NCBI RefSeq assembly: GCF_010731735.1
Contig: NZ_AP022588.1
Location: 992,001 to 1,056,000 of the forward strand
From: Mycolicibacterium sediminis
GTDB lineage: Bacteria; Actinomycetota; Actinomycetes; Mycobacteriales; Mycobacteriaceae
Direction: 5' to 3'
DNA: 64,000 nt
Numbering within the stretch: position 1 is the first letter of the stretch; every line of letters starts with the position of its first letter. The notes under the pieces were generated by a model. That model saw nothing but the letters and a program-made list of their open reading frames with translations. It was not told the DNA's origin and made no database searches. A program made the position numbers and the translations under genes. Positions 42,908-51,062 of the stretch are shown here, piece by piece.

Positions 42908-44014
42908 GTGACCGGTACGCGCTGGCCACGACGCCACAGGTCCGTCGACGCCATGACCCTGGTCGAGGTCCCCGAACGCTTCATCCGCCGCACGACCGCG
43001 TTGCTGGTCCTGTGCATCGGCGCGATCGGGCTCGTCACCACCTTCACCGCGGAGGGGCCGCACCCCGGCTGGCAACGAGTGGTCGTCACCGCCGTCTGCG
43101 CCAGCACGATCCCGGTCGGCCTCTTCGTCGCGTGGACACCGCTGCATCTCCGATGGCGACGCCAACTCTCGCGACGCGGCCAACTGTTCACGGTCGCCTT
43201 CGTCGTCTACGCCGACGTGGGCATCGGTGCGGTCCTCCTCACCTTCGCCGACCGCGAAGGCGCGCTGTACGGGACGGCGCTGTTCGCCGTCGTCGGGGTG
43301 TACGCCGGATACTTCGCCCCGCGCCGCTACGTGACGGCTCACGTGGTGGGCACCAGCGTCTTCATCACCGTGATGGCGTGGCTGACGTGGCGGCAGGGCC
43401 AGCACGACGCGGCGGGGGTCCTGGCGCGCTGGATGGTGTCGATGCTGAGCGCGAACTGCGCGCTGGGGATCCTGCGGAACTTCACCAGCCGCGTGCAGGA
43501 TGCGCTCGACGCGCAGTTCGAGGACGCCACCCACGACCCGCTGACCGGGCTGCTGAACCGTCGGGGACTGGACTCCTGGGCCGAACGTGCCCTCGACCCC
43601 GCCATGCGGCCCGTCGGCTTCGTGATCCTCGACCTCGACAACTTCAAGTCGATCAACGACGAGTACGGCCACGAGGCGGGCGACCGGGTGCTCGTCCTGG
43701 TGGCGTCGCGGTTGCGCAACACGCTCGGCGACGACGCGACCATCGCCCGGACGGGCGGCGAGGAATTCGCCCTCGTCCTGGCGGCGGACCTCGACCACTG
43801 CACCCGGGTCGCCCACGCGGTGCGTGTCGCCCTCCACGACGAAGACGACGACATACCGGTCACCGTCAGCGCCGGAGTCTCCGCGCTCGCCACGACGGAG
43901 ACGGGTCACCGCGACCCCGTCGACGCCCTCAAGGACGGTCTCCGCCGTGCCGACGTTGCGATGTTCGAGGCGAAGGACGCGGGCCGCAACCAGGTCCGCG
44001 CCTTCCCCGGATGA
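42908..44014 (+). CDS. Membrane-bound GGDEF diguanylate cyclase
   Basis: A 368-residue protein. About six hydrophobic segments (about 25-190) form a membrane sensor, followed by a GGDEF domain (about 205-365). The active-site motif is intact as GGEEF at 283-287, with DLDNFKSINDEYGHEAGD upstream, so it should make cyclic-di-GMP. The RxxD inhibitory site five residues before it is absent (GDDA). Start is GTG 42908; ATG 42953 is an alternative. It converges with the unknown two-gene operon, 1 bp between stop codons. Confidence 0.87.
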   Translation: MTGTRWPRRHRSVDAMTLVEVPERFIRRTTALLVLCIGAIGLVTTFTAEGPHPGWQRVVVTAVCASTIPVGLFVAWTPLHLRWRRQLSRRGQLFTVAFVVYADVGIGAVLLTFADREGALYGTALFAVVGVYAGYFAPRRYVTAHVVGTSVFITVMAWLTWRQGQHDAAGVLARWMVSMLSANCALGILRNFTSRVQDALDAQFEDATHDPLTGLLNRRGLDSWAERALDPAMRPVGFVILDLDNFKSINDEYGHEAGDRVLVLVASRLRNTLGDDATIARTGGEEFALVLAADLDHCTRVAHAVRVALHDEDDDIPVTVSAGVSALATTETGHRDPVDALKDGLRRADVAMFEAKDAGRNQVRAFPG

Positions 44015-44015
44015 C

Positions 44016-45029
44016 CTAGCCGGTGCGCTTCGTCAAGTTCATGGCGGCAGAACCGATCCGACCGGCCCGCGCGGCATCGTCGAGGCGGGACGACGCCGCG
44101 GCGGGCATCGCGTCGAGCGCGACCGCGAGCCGGCGTCGACCCTGATCGGTGACGACGTCGGCGACGTGGTCGAACTCGACCCACATCTCACCGGACGCCA
44201 TCGTCGCCAGCAGATCGACGAGCTGACCGTCGGAGGCACGATCGACGGCGGCGTTCAGCATCTCGGGCGTGATGACGCCGGCAAACCCTGCCATCGCCGC
44301 GAACTCGCCGCGTTCGAGCAGGGCCGCCGCGATGTCGGCGACGGTGTCGACCGGTACCGCGGCCACGATCGGTCCGAACCTGTGTGGATCGAGCGCCAAC
44401 GCCAGGTCCGCCAACTCGCCGGCATCCAGATCCTCGGCGATCTGCCGGGTCTGCTCCTCGGGCAACTCGGCGATGACGCGGTCGAGGTTGTCGTTCCACG
44501 TCAGCAGCGGCACCACCGCCAGCAGGTCGTGCGGGCTCGCGACTCCGAGCGTGGCGAACAACGCATCCACCTCGACGGAGTCGGTGAACCGCGCCATGGC
44601 GCGATACTGCTTGCGATCGAACAACTCTCGCGCCACCTCGGCCACCCGGGCCGGTGGGATCGCGCGAATCACGTCCTGCGCACGCACCGGGTCCAGGGCA
44701 ACGGCCAGGTCACCGAGGTACTTCAGCGAGACGCGGCCGACGAGATCACGAGCCTTGGCTGGCTCCAACAGTTCGGCGGCGAGGGCGGCTCCCTTCGCAG
44801 GCAGGAACTTCTCCGCCAACCGTCCGGCGATCGGGCCGGGGATCGTCTGAGCCAGGCCGGCCACCCGGGCGAAGCGGTGCCGCTTGTCGGCGGTCAGTCG
44901 CTCGCCGATCTGGGTGTGCAGCAGGCTCAGGTCGTCGTCCGGCACCGACTCCAGCCCGTACAGGTCGCCGACGTCGATCCCCAGCAGTCGGGCGATCGCC
45001 TCCAGCCGTGCATTCGGCGCGCCGCTCAT
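44016..45029 (-). CDS. Hypothetical alpha-helical repeat protein
   Basis: A 337-residue protein I do not recognise. It contains an internal duplication: about 105-160 (LGDLAVALDP...QYRAMARF) and about 207-262 (LADLALALDP...EFAAMAGF) are clearly related, and a weaker copy precedes them. The pattern of helix pairs recalls MgtE N-domain-like superhelical repeats, but this is only a resemblance. No signal or membrane segment. ATG 45029 overlaps the upstream small gene by 4 bp (ATGA), so the two form an operon. Confidence 0.65.
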   Translation of the reverse strand: MSGAPNARLEAIARLLGIDVGDLYGLESVPDDDLSLLHTQIGERLTADKRHRFARVAGLAQTIPGPIAGRLAEKFLPAKGAALAAELLEPAKARDLVGRVSLKYLGDLAVALDPVRAQDVIRAIPPARVAEVARELFDRKQYRAMARFTDSVEVDALFATLGVASPHDLLAVVPLLTWNDNLDRVIAELPEEQTRQIAEDLDAGELADLALALDPHRFGPIVAAVPVDTVADIAAALLERGEFAAMAGFAGVITPEMLNAAVDRASDGQLVDLLATMASGEMWVEFDHVADVVTDQGRRRLAVALDAMPAAASSRLDDAARAGRIGSAAMNLTKRTG

Positions 45030-45241
45030 CCGAGCAGCGCCTTGCGGACCACGCCACGCAGCGGCAGCGGCACACCCTTCAGGGCCGCCTTCACCCCGGA
45101 CTCCATCGCCTCCGCCTGCCGGCGGCGCGCGTCCTCGATCTGGGCGGCCAGTCGGGCCACCACCTCCGGGGGTAGCGCGGCCACTGCGGTCGGCGGCTCC
45201 GCGCCGAGCGCCTCCGCCAGATCGCTACTCATGCCGGCCAT
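45026..45241 (-). CDS. Small hypothetical protein coupled to the repeat protein
   Basis: A 71-residue protein with a long helix (EVVARLAAQIEDARRRQAEAMESGVKAAL) and a C-terminal hydrophobic-basic end (LPLRGVVRKALLG). No family recognised. ATG 45241 (or 45232). The 4-bp overlap with the following gene argues that it is real and acts with it. Confidence 0.55.
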   Translation of the reverse strand: MAGMSSDLAEALGAEPPTAVAALPPEVVARLAAQIEDARRRQAEAMESGVKAALKGVPLPLRGVVRKALLG

Positions 45242-45370
45242 CGTCCTGGTCTCCCGCCATCGTCCCGTTCATCGGCCCCGATCGTATTAGGGCCGCCGCA
45301 CCGGGAGCCACGCGCCGAGTGAATGCACCGTCCGGTTTACCGGCGACCGCGACCGGGGTATGCGCCGCGG

Positions 45371-46294
45371 ATGGTCAAGGCTTATGGATACAGCAGCAAC
45401 GGCGGCGCCGACGTGCAGGACTACTTCGACCTGGACATGCCGACGCCACTGGCCGGAGAGCTGCTGGTGGAGGTCCGCGCCGCGGGCGTCAACCCGGTGG
45501 ATTGGAAGGTCCGCTCAGGAGGGTTCGGCGATCCCCTGGACGGCGGCACGTCCATCGCGATGGGCCACGAGGTCTCGGGCGTGGTGCGCGAGGTCGGCAA
45601 GGACGTCGACGGCTTCTCGGTCAACGACGAGGTGTTCGGGACCGTCGCCCCCGGTTCCGGCGGATACGCCGAGTACACGGTCCTGCCCGCGGACGCCGCG
45701 GCCAAGAAGCCCCCGCAGGTGTCGTTCACGGATGCTGCGACGCTCGGCATCGCCGCCGCGACCGCCTACGACGCCGTCACGCAGCTCGCGCTGAGCGAGG
45801 GCCAGACCCTCCTCATCAACGGCATCGGTGGTGGCGTCGGCGTCGCCGCCGCCCAAATCGCCCGCGACCTCGGCATCAACGTGATCGGTACGGCGAGCGA
45901 GGACAAGCGCACCCTCGTCGAGACCCTCGGTGCCACCCTCGTCGTCTACGGCGACGGCGTGAGCGACCGGGTACGGCAGCTGATGCCCGACGGCGTCGAC
46001 GCCATCTTCGATCTGGCCGGCGGTGACGGCCTGCGCGCGGTGGCCGACCTCGTGACCGACCGCGAGAAGCTCATCACCGCAGGCGATCCCGGGACCGCCG
46101 CCGAACTCGGCGGTCACATGGTGGAGCGGGACCGGACCAGCCGAGTGCTCGAGATCGTGGGCGCGATGGTCGCCGACGGCAAGCTCGACCCGCACGTCGA
46201 GGACGTCCGCCCCTTCGAGGAGGCGGCCGAAGCAGTGGCGGCGGTCGAGATCGGCCACGCCAGGGGCAAGGTCGTGATCGAGGTCAGCTCCTAG
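45371..46294 (+). CDS. Zinc-independent quinone oxidoreductase (MDR family)
   Basis: A 307-residue NADPH:quinone reductase-like enzyme. The N-terminal GroES-like part has VRAAGVNPVDWKVRSG and AMGHEVSGVV; the Rossmann loop is GIGGGVGVAAAQIA. No structural zinc Cys cluster, as usual for this branch. It reduces quinones or enones with NADPH in the cytoplasm. ATG 45371 was chosen because family similarity begins at once (MVKAYGYSSNGG). Confidence 0.85.
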   Translation: MVKAYGYSSNGGADVQDYFDLDMPTPLAGELLVEVRAAGVNPVDWKVRSGGFGDPLDGGTSIAMGHEVSGVVREVGKDVDGFSVNDEVFGTVAPGSGGYAEYTVLPADAAAKKPPQVSFTDAATLGIAAATAYDAVTQLALSEGQTLLINGIGGGVGVAAAQIARDLGINVIGTASEDKRTLVETLGATLVVYGDGVSDRVRQLMPDGVDAIFDLAGGDGLRAVADLVTDREKLITAGDPGTAAELGGHMVERDRTSRVLEIVGAMVADGKLDPHVEDVRPFEEAAEAVAAVEIGHARGKVVIEVSS

Positions 46295-46303
46295 GTCTAG
46301 GCG

Positions 46304-47254
46304 TCACGGCGAGAGGTCCACGACGGCGATCGCCGCCGTGTCGCCTCGGCCCGGCGCCGAATCGACGGTGGTGTCGCGCAGACAAGCCGACCGGCTCCAC
46401 GTGATCGCCCGGGAGAGTCGCGCGTCGGGGTCGCCGTCCCCGGCCAACCAGCCCGCCAGCAGCGCATCTCCGGCACCGGCGGTGTTCACCGGCGTCAGGG
46501 GTGGGCCCTCACCGTGGAGGACCCGTCCGCCGTCGGCGTGAAGCGCTCCCCGCGGTCCCAGACTGATCAGCAGCGCGGACCCGGTCCGTCGGGACAGGGC
46601 CGACGCGGCGCCGGCGAGTTCTCCGATCGAACCACTCGGCGGGATGGACGACGTGACGTCCGCCAGCTCGGATCGGTTGGGCGCCAATAGGTCCGCCCCG
46701 GCGTCGAGCGCCGCGGACAGCGCTGCTCCGGACGCGTCGACCGCACACCTGGCACCGTACCGACGCGCCACGTCGACGAACTCGGCGATCAGTTCGGGAC
46801 CGACGGCGGGCGGCAGGGATCCGCACACCGCGAGCCACACCGTCCCCTCGGTCGTCGATCGGGCGTCGTCGAGCGCGCGCGCCGTCTGGTCGAGCAGGTC
46901 CCGCCGTTCGGCGTCGGTCAGCGCAGCGCCGGGCCCGTTGAGCTTGAGCGTGGCCCCGCCGGCCCACACGGCGGTGGTGTTGATCCGGGTCTCTCCGGCC
47001 TGCCGTGTGACGAGGTGCGCCACCCCGTCGTCGTCGAGCAGTTCGACCAGTGCGCGGCCTGCCGGACCACCGGCGGGAAGTACTGCGCACGTGTCCAATC
47101 CAGCGTTGGCGAGTGCCCGAGACACGTTGACGCCCTTGCCGCTGGCCTCCAGCGTCGACCCGAGGGCGCGGTTGACGTCCACGTCGCCGCTCGCCGCGCC
47201 GGCCAGCGAGTAGGTGAGGTCCAGCGCGGGATTCGGCGTCACCGTGACGATCAC
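46304..47254 (-). CDS. PfkB-family kinase, 1-phosphofructokinase/tagatose-6-phosphate kinase type
   Basis: A 316-residue ribokinase-superfamily kinase. The start VTPNPALDLTYSL and GKGVNVSRAL are typical of FruK/LacC; the catalytic Asp is Asp263 in NTAGAGDAL. It would phosphorylate a ketose phosphate to a bisphosphate, the substrate for the aldolase encoded just upstream. GTG 47254 overlaps the aldolase stop by 4 bp. Last gene of the four-gene operon. The substrate could be fructose-1-P, tagatose-6-P or another ketose phosphate. Confidence 0.85.
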   Translation of the reverse strand: MIVTVTPNPALDLTYSLAGAASGDVDVNRALGSTLEASGKGVNVSRALANAGLDTCAVLPAGGPAGRALVELLDDDGVAHLVTRQAGETRINTTAVWAGGATLKLNGPGAALTDAERRDLLDQTARALDDARSTTEGTVWLAVCGSLPPAVGPELIAEFVDVARRYGARCAVDASGAALSAALDAGADLLAPNRSELADVTSSIPPSGSIGELAGAASALSRRTGSALLISLGPRGALHADGGRVLHGEGPPLTPVNTAGAGDALLAGWLAGDGDPDARLSRAITWSRSACLRDTTVDSAPGRGDTAAIAVVDLSP

Positions 47255-48084
47255 GTCGCCAGCACCGCGAGGAGTCGGGTGACCTCGTCGGCGACGGCGT
47301 CTCGTGCAGGCGCCAGGTACCTACGCGGGTCCACCATCCCCTCGTCGCCCGCCAGGGCGTGCCGAACGGCGGTCGTGAACGCGACGTTCAGAATGGTCCC
47401 GATGTTGACCTTCACCATCCCGGCCCGGACGGCCGCGGCGAGGGTCGCGTCGGGCACTCCCGACGAACCGTGCAGAACCAGCGGGACGGACAGCTTCTCC
47501 GCCAGGGTCGTGATCAGTGGGATGTCCAGCGCCGCAGTTCGATCGACCATCGCATGCGAACTCCCCACGGCGACGGCGAGCGCGTCCACGTCGGTGTCGG
47601 CGACGAACCGTACGGCCTCGTCCGGGTCGGTGCGGACGCCGGGTGCGTGTGCCCCGTCCTTGCCGCCGACCTCTCCGAGTTCGGCCTCCAGCCACATCCC
47701 CCGCTGGTGCGCCCACCTCGCGGCGTCGCGGGTCGCGGCGACGTTGTCGCGATAGTCGAGCTTCGACGCGTCGAACATCACCGAGCCGATCCCGCTGTCG
47801 GCGGCGCGACGAAGCAGATCCTCGTCCTCGACGTGGTCGAGGTGCACCGCCAGGGACGCCGAGGACGCCGTCGCGACGGCGATGACGGCGGCCGCCACCG
47901 GTTCCAGCCGTCGGTGGTACCGGACCGCGTTCTCGCTGATCTGCAGGATGGCCGGCGCGCCGGCGCGCTCAGCTCCCGCGGCGATGGCCTCCGCGTGCTC
48001 GAGTGTGATCACGTTGAAGGCCGCGATCCCGCGGCCGTCTCGCCGTGCCGCATCGACGAGCTGCGCGGTGGTGACGAGCGTCAT
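47251..48084 (-). CDS. Class II ketose-bisphosphate aldolase (GatY/KbaY type)
   Basis: A 277-residue zinc-dependent aldolase. Catalytic Asp83 and zinc ligands His84 (HLDHVED), His177 (GSSHAM) and His205 (LHGSSG) are visible; GSVMFDAS is the usual block. It cleaves a ketose-1,6-bisphosphate or ketose-1-phosphate to DHAP plus an aldehyde. It is shorter than glycolytic Fba and closer to tagatose-bisphosphate aldolases. ATG 48084 lies 3 bp after the FGGY kinase stop, and its stop overlaps the PfkB gene. Confidence 0.85.
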   Translation of the reverse strand: MTLVTTAQLVDAARRDGRGIAAFNVITLEHAEAIAAGAERAGAPAILQISENAVRYHRRLEPVAAAVIAVATASSASLAVHLDHVEDEDLLRRAADSGIGSVMFDASKLDYRDNVAATRDAARWAHQRGMWLEAELGEVGGKDGAHAPGVRTDPDEAVRFVADTDVDALAVAVGSSHAMVDRTAALDIPLITTLAEKLSVPLVLHGSSGVPDATLAAAVRAGMVKVNIGTILNVAFTTAVRHALAGDEGMVDPRRYLAPARDAVADEVTRLLAVLAT

Positions 48085-48087
48085 GTC

Positions 48088-49485
48088 TCAGGTCCCATCA
48101 TGATTGGGCTTTTCGGCGTCGAACTTGGTTCGCGGGGCTCGGGGCATGTCGGCGTAGGAGGCGTAGGTCTCGGTCGCGAGTCCCGCAACCAACGCGGCGC
48201 CCCGTGCACCCGCCTCGGTGGCACTGCTCCGCCACAGCGGACCGAGGGCGGTGGCCTTCGCGGCCATCAGCGCCGAGCTGTGCGACCACCCGCCCGTGAC
48301 CACCAGGTCACCACGCGGGCCGGTCGCACCGCTGATCACCTCGCTCAGCTCGCGGGCCTGGCGGGTCACCAGGTCGGTGGCGGCGCGCCACACGTCGCCC
48401 GGGGAGTCCGATCCGCCGTAGGTGGGCGGGTCGCCGTCGGCGGCGACGTCGACGGTGGCTGCCTCGGGCGCCGATGGGCGCGCGGCGGCGTCCAACTCGG
48501 CGAGATCGCCGGGACCGGCGCCCAGATGGGTCATGACCTGCTGGAGGATCAGGCCACCCTGCGTGGCACCCAGGACGCACCACCTGTCGCGTACGGCGTG
48601 CCATCCGATGGTGATGCCCGCGTCGGTCAGGATCGCGACGTCGGCGTCGGGCAGGGCGGGAGGGATCGTCCTGAGCAGCGCCTCGGCCGTCCCGCAGGAG
48701 TCGAGTTCGTCGTTGTCGCCGTAGGCACCCGCGCCGATGACGGCGGCCTGGTGGTCGTGGCCGGCGACGGTGAGGGTGGCGCCGCGAAGCTGCCGCAGTG
48801 CGTGATCGGCGGCCACCCGGCCGAATGACGTTCCCGCCGGGACGAGTTCGCCGAGCATGCTCCTCGACGCGCGTGACCACTCGAGGGCCTCGTCCCACGG
48901 GCTGCCGGTCGCTAGGTCGAGCCACCCGGTGCGCGACGCCAGCGAGAGTTCGGTCGCGGGCCGGCCACCCAACTGCCGCACGACCCATTCGGCGACGTTG
49001 TAGCGGCGCACGGCGGCGCGGGTCTCCGGCGAATGGTCGTACAGCCAGCGGTGTTTCGTCAGGCTCCACTGCGTCCAGAGCGGCAGACCGGTACGCAGCG
49101 AGAACCGCGGCCCACCCAGGGCGGCCTGGAGGTCGGCCAACTGTTCGGTGTCGCGGCTGTCGTGCCAGGCGATGACCGGGGCGAGGGGCGTGTCGTCCGC
49201 GCCCACCAAGATTCCCGCCTCGGCCATGCTGGCGACGCCGAGCCCCGTCACGGTCGAATCGGACTCGCCGGCAAGCACTTCGGAGAGCGCCTGCTCCGCA
49301 GCATCGGCGATGGCGTACGGGTCGGCCTCGACACCGTGCTCGGTCGTGCTCCACACGGTGGGCGCACGCCCGTGGGCGACCTCGACTCCGTCCGGTGTCA
49401 TCAGCACCGCCTTGACCGACGTGGTGCCGACGTCGAGGCCGGCGAGCAGCTCGCGCCGCCCGTCCTGCCGGACCCGCCCGGTCAC
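48088..49485 (-). CDS. FGGY-family carbohydrate kinase (xylulokinase-like)
   Basis: A 465-residue sugar kinase. The N-terminal ATP site is LLAGLDVGTTSVKAVLM; the C-terminal part has DLVVTGGWSHSSALM and EAGARGAALVAG, typical of FGGY kinases. Sequence is nearest to xylulokinase-like and other ketose or polyol kinases in general shape. It would phosphorylate the first sugar or polyol of the pathway. GTG 49485 overlaps the PLP-enzyme stop by 4 bp, which fixes the start. Confidence 0.83.
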   Translation of the reverse strand: MTGRVRQDGRRELLAGLDVGTTSVKAVLMTPDGVEVAHGRAPTVWSTTEHGVEADPYAIADAAEQALSEVLAGESDSTVTGLGVASMAEAGILVGADDTPLAPVIAWHDSRDTEQLADLQAALGGPRFSLRTGLPLWTQWSLTKHRWLYDHSPETRAAVRRYNVAEWVVRQLGGRPATELSLASRTGWLDLATGSPWDEALEWSRASRSMLGELVPAGTSFGRVAADHALRQLRGATLTVAGHDHQAAVIGAGAYGDNDELDSCGTAEALLRTIPPALPDADVAILTDAGITIGWHAVRDRWCVLGATQGGLILQQVMTHLGAGPGDLAELDAAARPSAPEAATVDVAADGDPPTYGGSDSPGDVWRAATDLVTRQARELSEVISGATGPRGDLVVTGGWSHSSALMAAKATALGPLWRSSATEAGARGAALVAGLATETYASYADMPRAPRTKFDAEKPNHDGT

Positions 49486-50465
49486 TGCTCCCGGTCCTCG
49501 GACCCGACCGGCGGGTCGCCGGCCAGGCTGGCCGCGTCGGGATGCCCGAACAGGCCCGGAAGACCACCACTGGCGAGGAACACGACCGTCTGCCCGGGCG
49601 TGATGATGCCGTCGTCGACCTCGCGGATCAGCCCGGCCAGCGCCCGCGCCGTGTAGGTCGGGTCGAGCACCAGTCCGTCCGTTCGCGCTGCGACGGACAG
49701 CGCGGCGCGGGCGCCGGCCGTCAGGGTGCCGTAGCCCTCCCCCACCTGATCGGTGCGGATGCGCAGCGCCGTGGCCGGCGCGTCCTCGCCCATGTCTGCG
49801 AGCAGACCGCCGACCTGCCCGTACGGGTCGGCCACGGCGCCGGTGTCCACTCCGAGCACCCGCGGCGCCCCGAGCGCGGCGACGAGTCCGGCCATGGTTC
49901 CGCCGGAACCGACCGCGCACACCACGTGGTCGACCGTGGCCCTCTGGTCGAGGATCTCGTGCCCCGCGAGCCGATAGCCATGTGCGCCGACGGCATTCGA
50001 GCCCCCGAAGGGAACGATCGAGGGACGCCGACCCTCCTCTCGGAGCCGATCGGCGACGTCCTCCGGGGAGGTGTCCCCATCGGGGTCGTCGCCCGCCCAC
50101 ACCACGGTGGCGCCGAGCAATCCGTCGAGGATCAGGTTGCCCTCCGGTCGACTCGGGGGGCGGCCGGGGAAGACGAGCACGGCATGCAGTCCGAGCCGAG
50201 CGGCGGCGGCCGCGGTGAGACGCGCGTGGTTGGACTGCGGCGCGCCGGTGGTGATCACGGTGTCGGCGCCCTCGGCCACGGCGGCGGCCAGGGTCCACTC
50301 CAGCTTCCGGATCTTGTTGCCCCCGCCGGCCAGGCCGGTCAGGTCGTCGCGCTTGATCCAGAGGTCGGTGGCGCGCAGGCCGATCGCCTCCGCCAGTCGC
50401 GGCGCGGATTCCAACGGCGTCGGCCAGGTCGCGAGCACGATGCGATCGGTGGGCGCTGCGGTCAT
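49482..50465 (-). CDS. PLP-dependent D-cysteine desulfhydrase / ACC deaminase family
   Basis: A 327-residue fold-type II PLP enzyme. The cofactor Lys is Lys51 in GGGNKIRKLE; TTGAPQSNHARLTAAAAARLG is the family block, and GSGGTMAGL binds the PLP phosphate. Members split D-cysteine, ACC or related amino acids with ammonia release. It is first in an operon with two sugar kinases and an aldolase, which is unusual and hints at a substrate carrying an amino group. ATG 50465. Substrate unknown. Confidence 0.83.
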   Translation of the reverse strand: MTAAPTDRIVLATWPTPLESAPRLAEAIGLRATDLWIKRDDLTGLAGGGNKIRKLEWTLAAAVAEGADTVITTGAPQSNHARLTAAAAARLGLHAVLVFPGRPPSRPEGNLILDGLLGATVVWAGDDPDGDTSPEDVADRLREEGRRPSIVPFGGSNAVGAHGYRLAGHEILDQRATVDHVVCAVGSGGTMAGLVAALGAPRVLGVDTGAVADPYGQVGGLLADMGEDAPATALRIRTDQVGEGYGTLTAGARAALSVAARTDGLVLDPTYTARALAGLIREVDDGIITPGQTVVFLASGGLPGLFGHPDAASLAGDPPVGSEDREQ

Positions 50466-50615
50466 CTCGACGCTCCGAATCTCACGGTGATGGACACACT
50501 CCCTCAGACCCTATGCGGGGGTGGCGTAGGTAGCGCGTCCGGAACTTCGTTGTACTCCAGGGAGTTGTCGCCGGCGTAGGACCATGCTGGGAACAGCCGA
50601 TCGAGGAGGACGCCC

Positions 50616-51053
50616 GTGACCGATCCCCGACTCTCCATCCGCCCGCCGGAGTGGCTGAAGGACGTCAACGCGCAGATCATGTCCGACCCCGAGTCATCTG
50701 CGGCGGTGCTCACCGTCGTCGGCCGACGGAGCGGGACGCCGCGGCGTACGCCCGTCACGCTGTACGAGACCGAAGGCTCGCGCTACCTCGTCGGAGGCTT
50801 CCCCGGCGCGGACTGGGTCCGCAACGTTCGGGCGGCCGAGACCGCGGAACTCTCCGTCGCAGGCACCGAGGAGCGCATCCGTCTCGTCGAACTCGACGCC
50901 GCCTCGGCGGAACCCATCCTCCGCGCGTGGCCAGAGGTCACTCCCGACGGCGTGGCGATCATGCGTGATGCGGGTGTCATACCCGACGTCACGCCGGATT
51001 CGCTCGCCGCCGTTGCGGGGCTGTGCCCGGTGTTCCGCGTCGAATCTGCCTGA
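50616..51053 (+). CDS. Deazaflavin(F420)-dependent nitroreductase-like protein (Ddn family)
   Basis: A 145-residue split-barrel protein with the family blocks VGRRSGTPRRTPVTL and VGGFPGADWVRNVRA, as in Ddn/DUF385 proteins that use reduced F420 on quinones or nitro compounds. GTG 50616 follows GAGGAGGA at good spacing. It is divergent from the PLP-enzyme operon and converges with the OPT transporter. Confidence 0.82.
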   Translation: MTDPRLSIRPPEWLKDVNAQIMSDPESSAAVLTVVGRRSGTPRRTPVTLYETEGSRYLVGGFPGADWVRNVRAAETAELSVAGTEERIRLVELDAASAEPILRAWPEVTPDGVAIMRDAGVIPDVTPDSLAAVAGLCPVFRVESA

Positions 51054-51062
51054 CCTCCGCTC

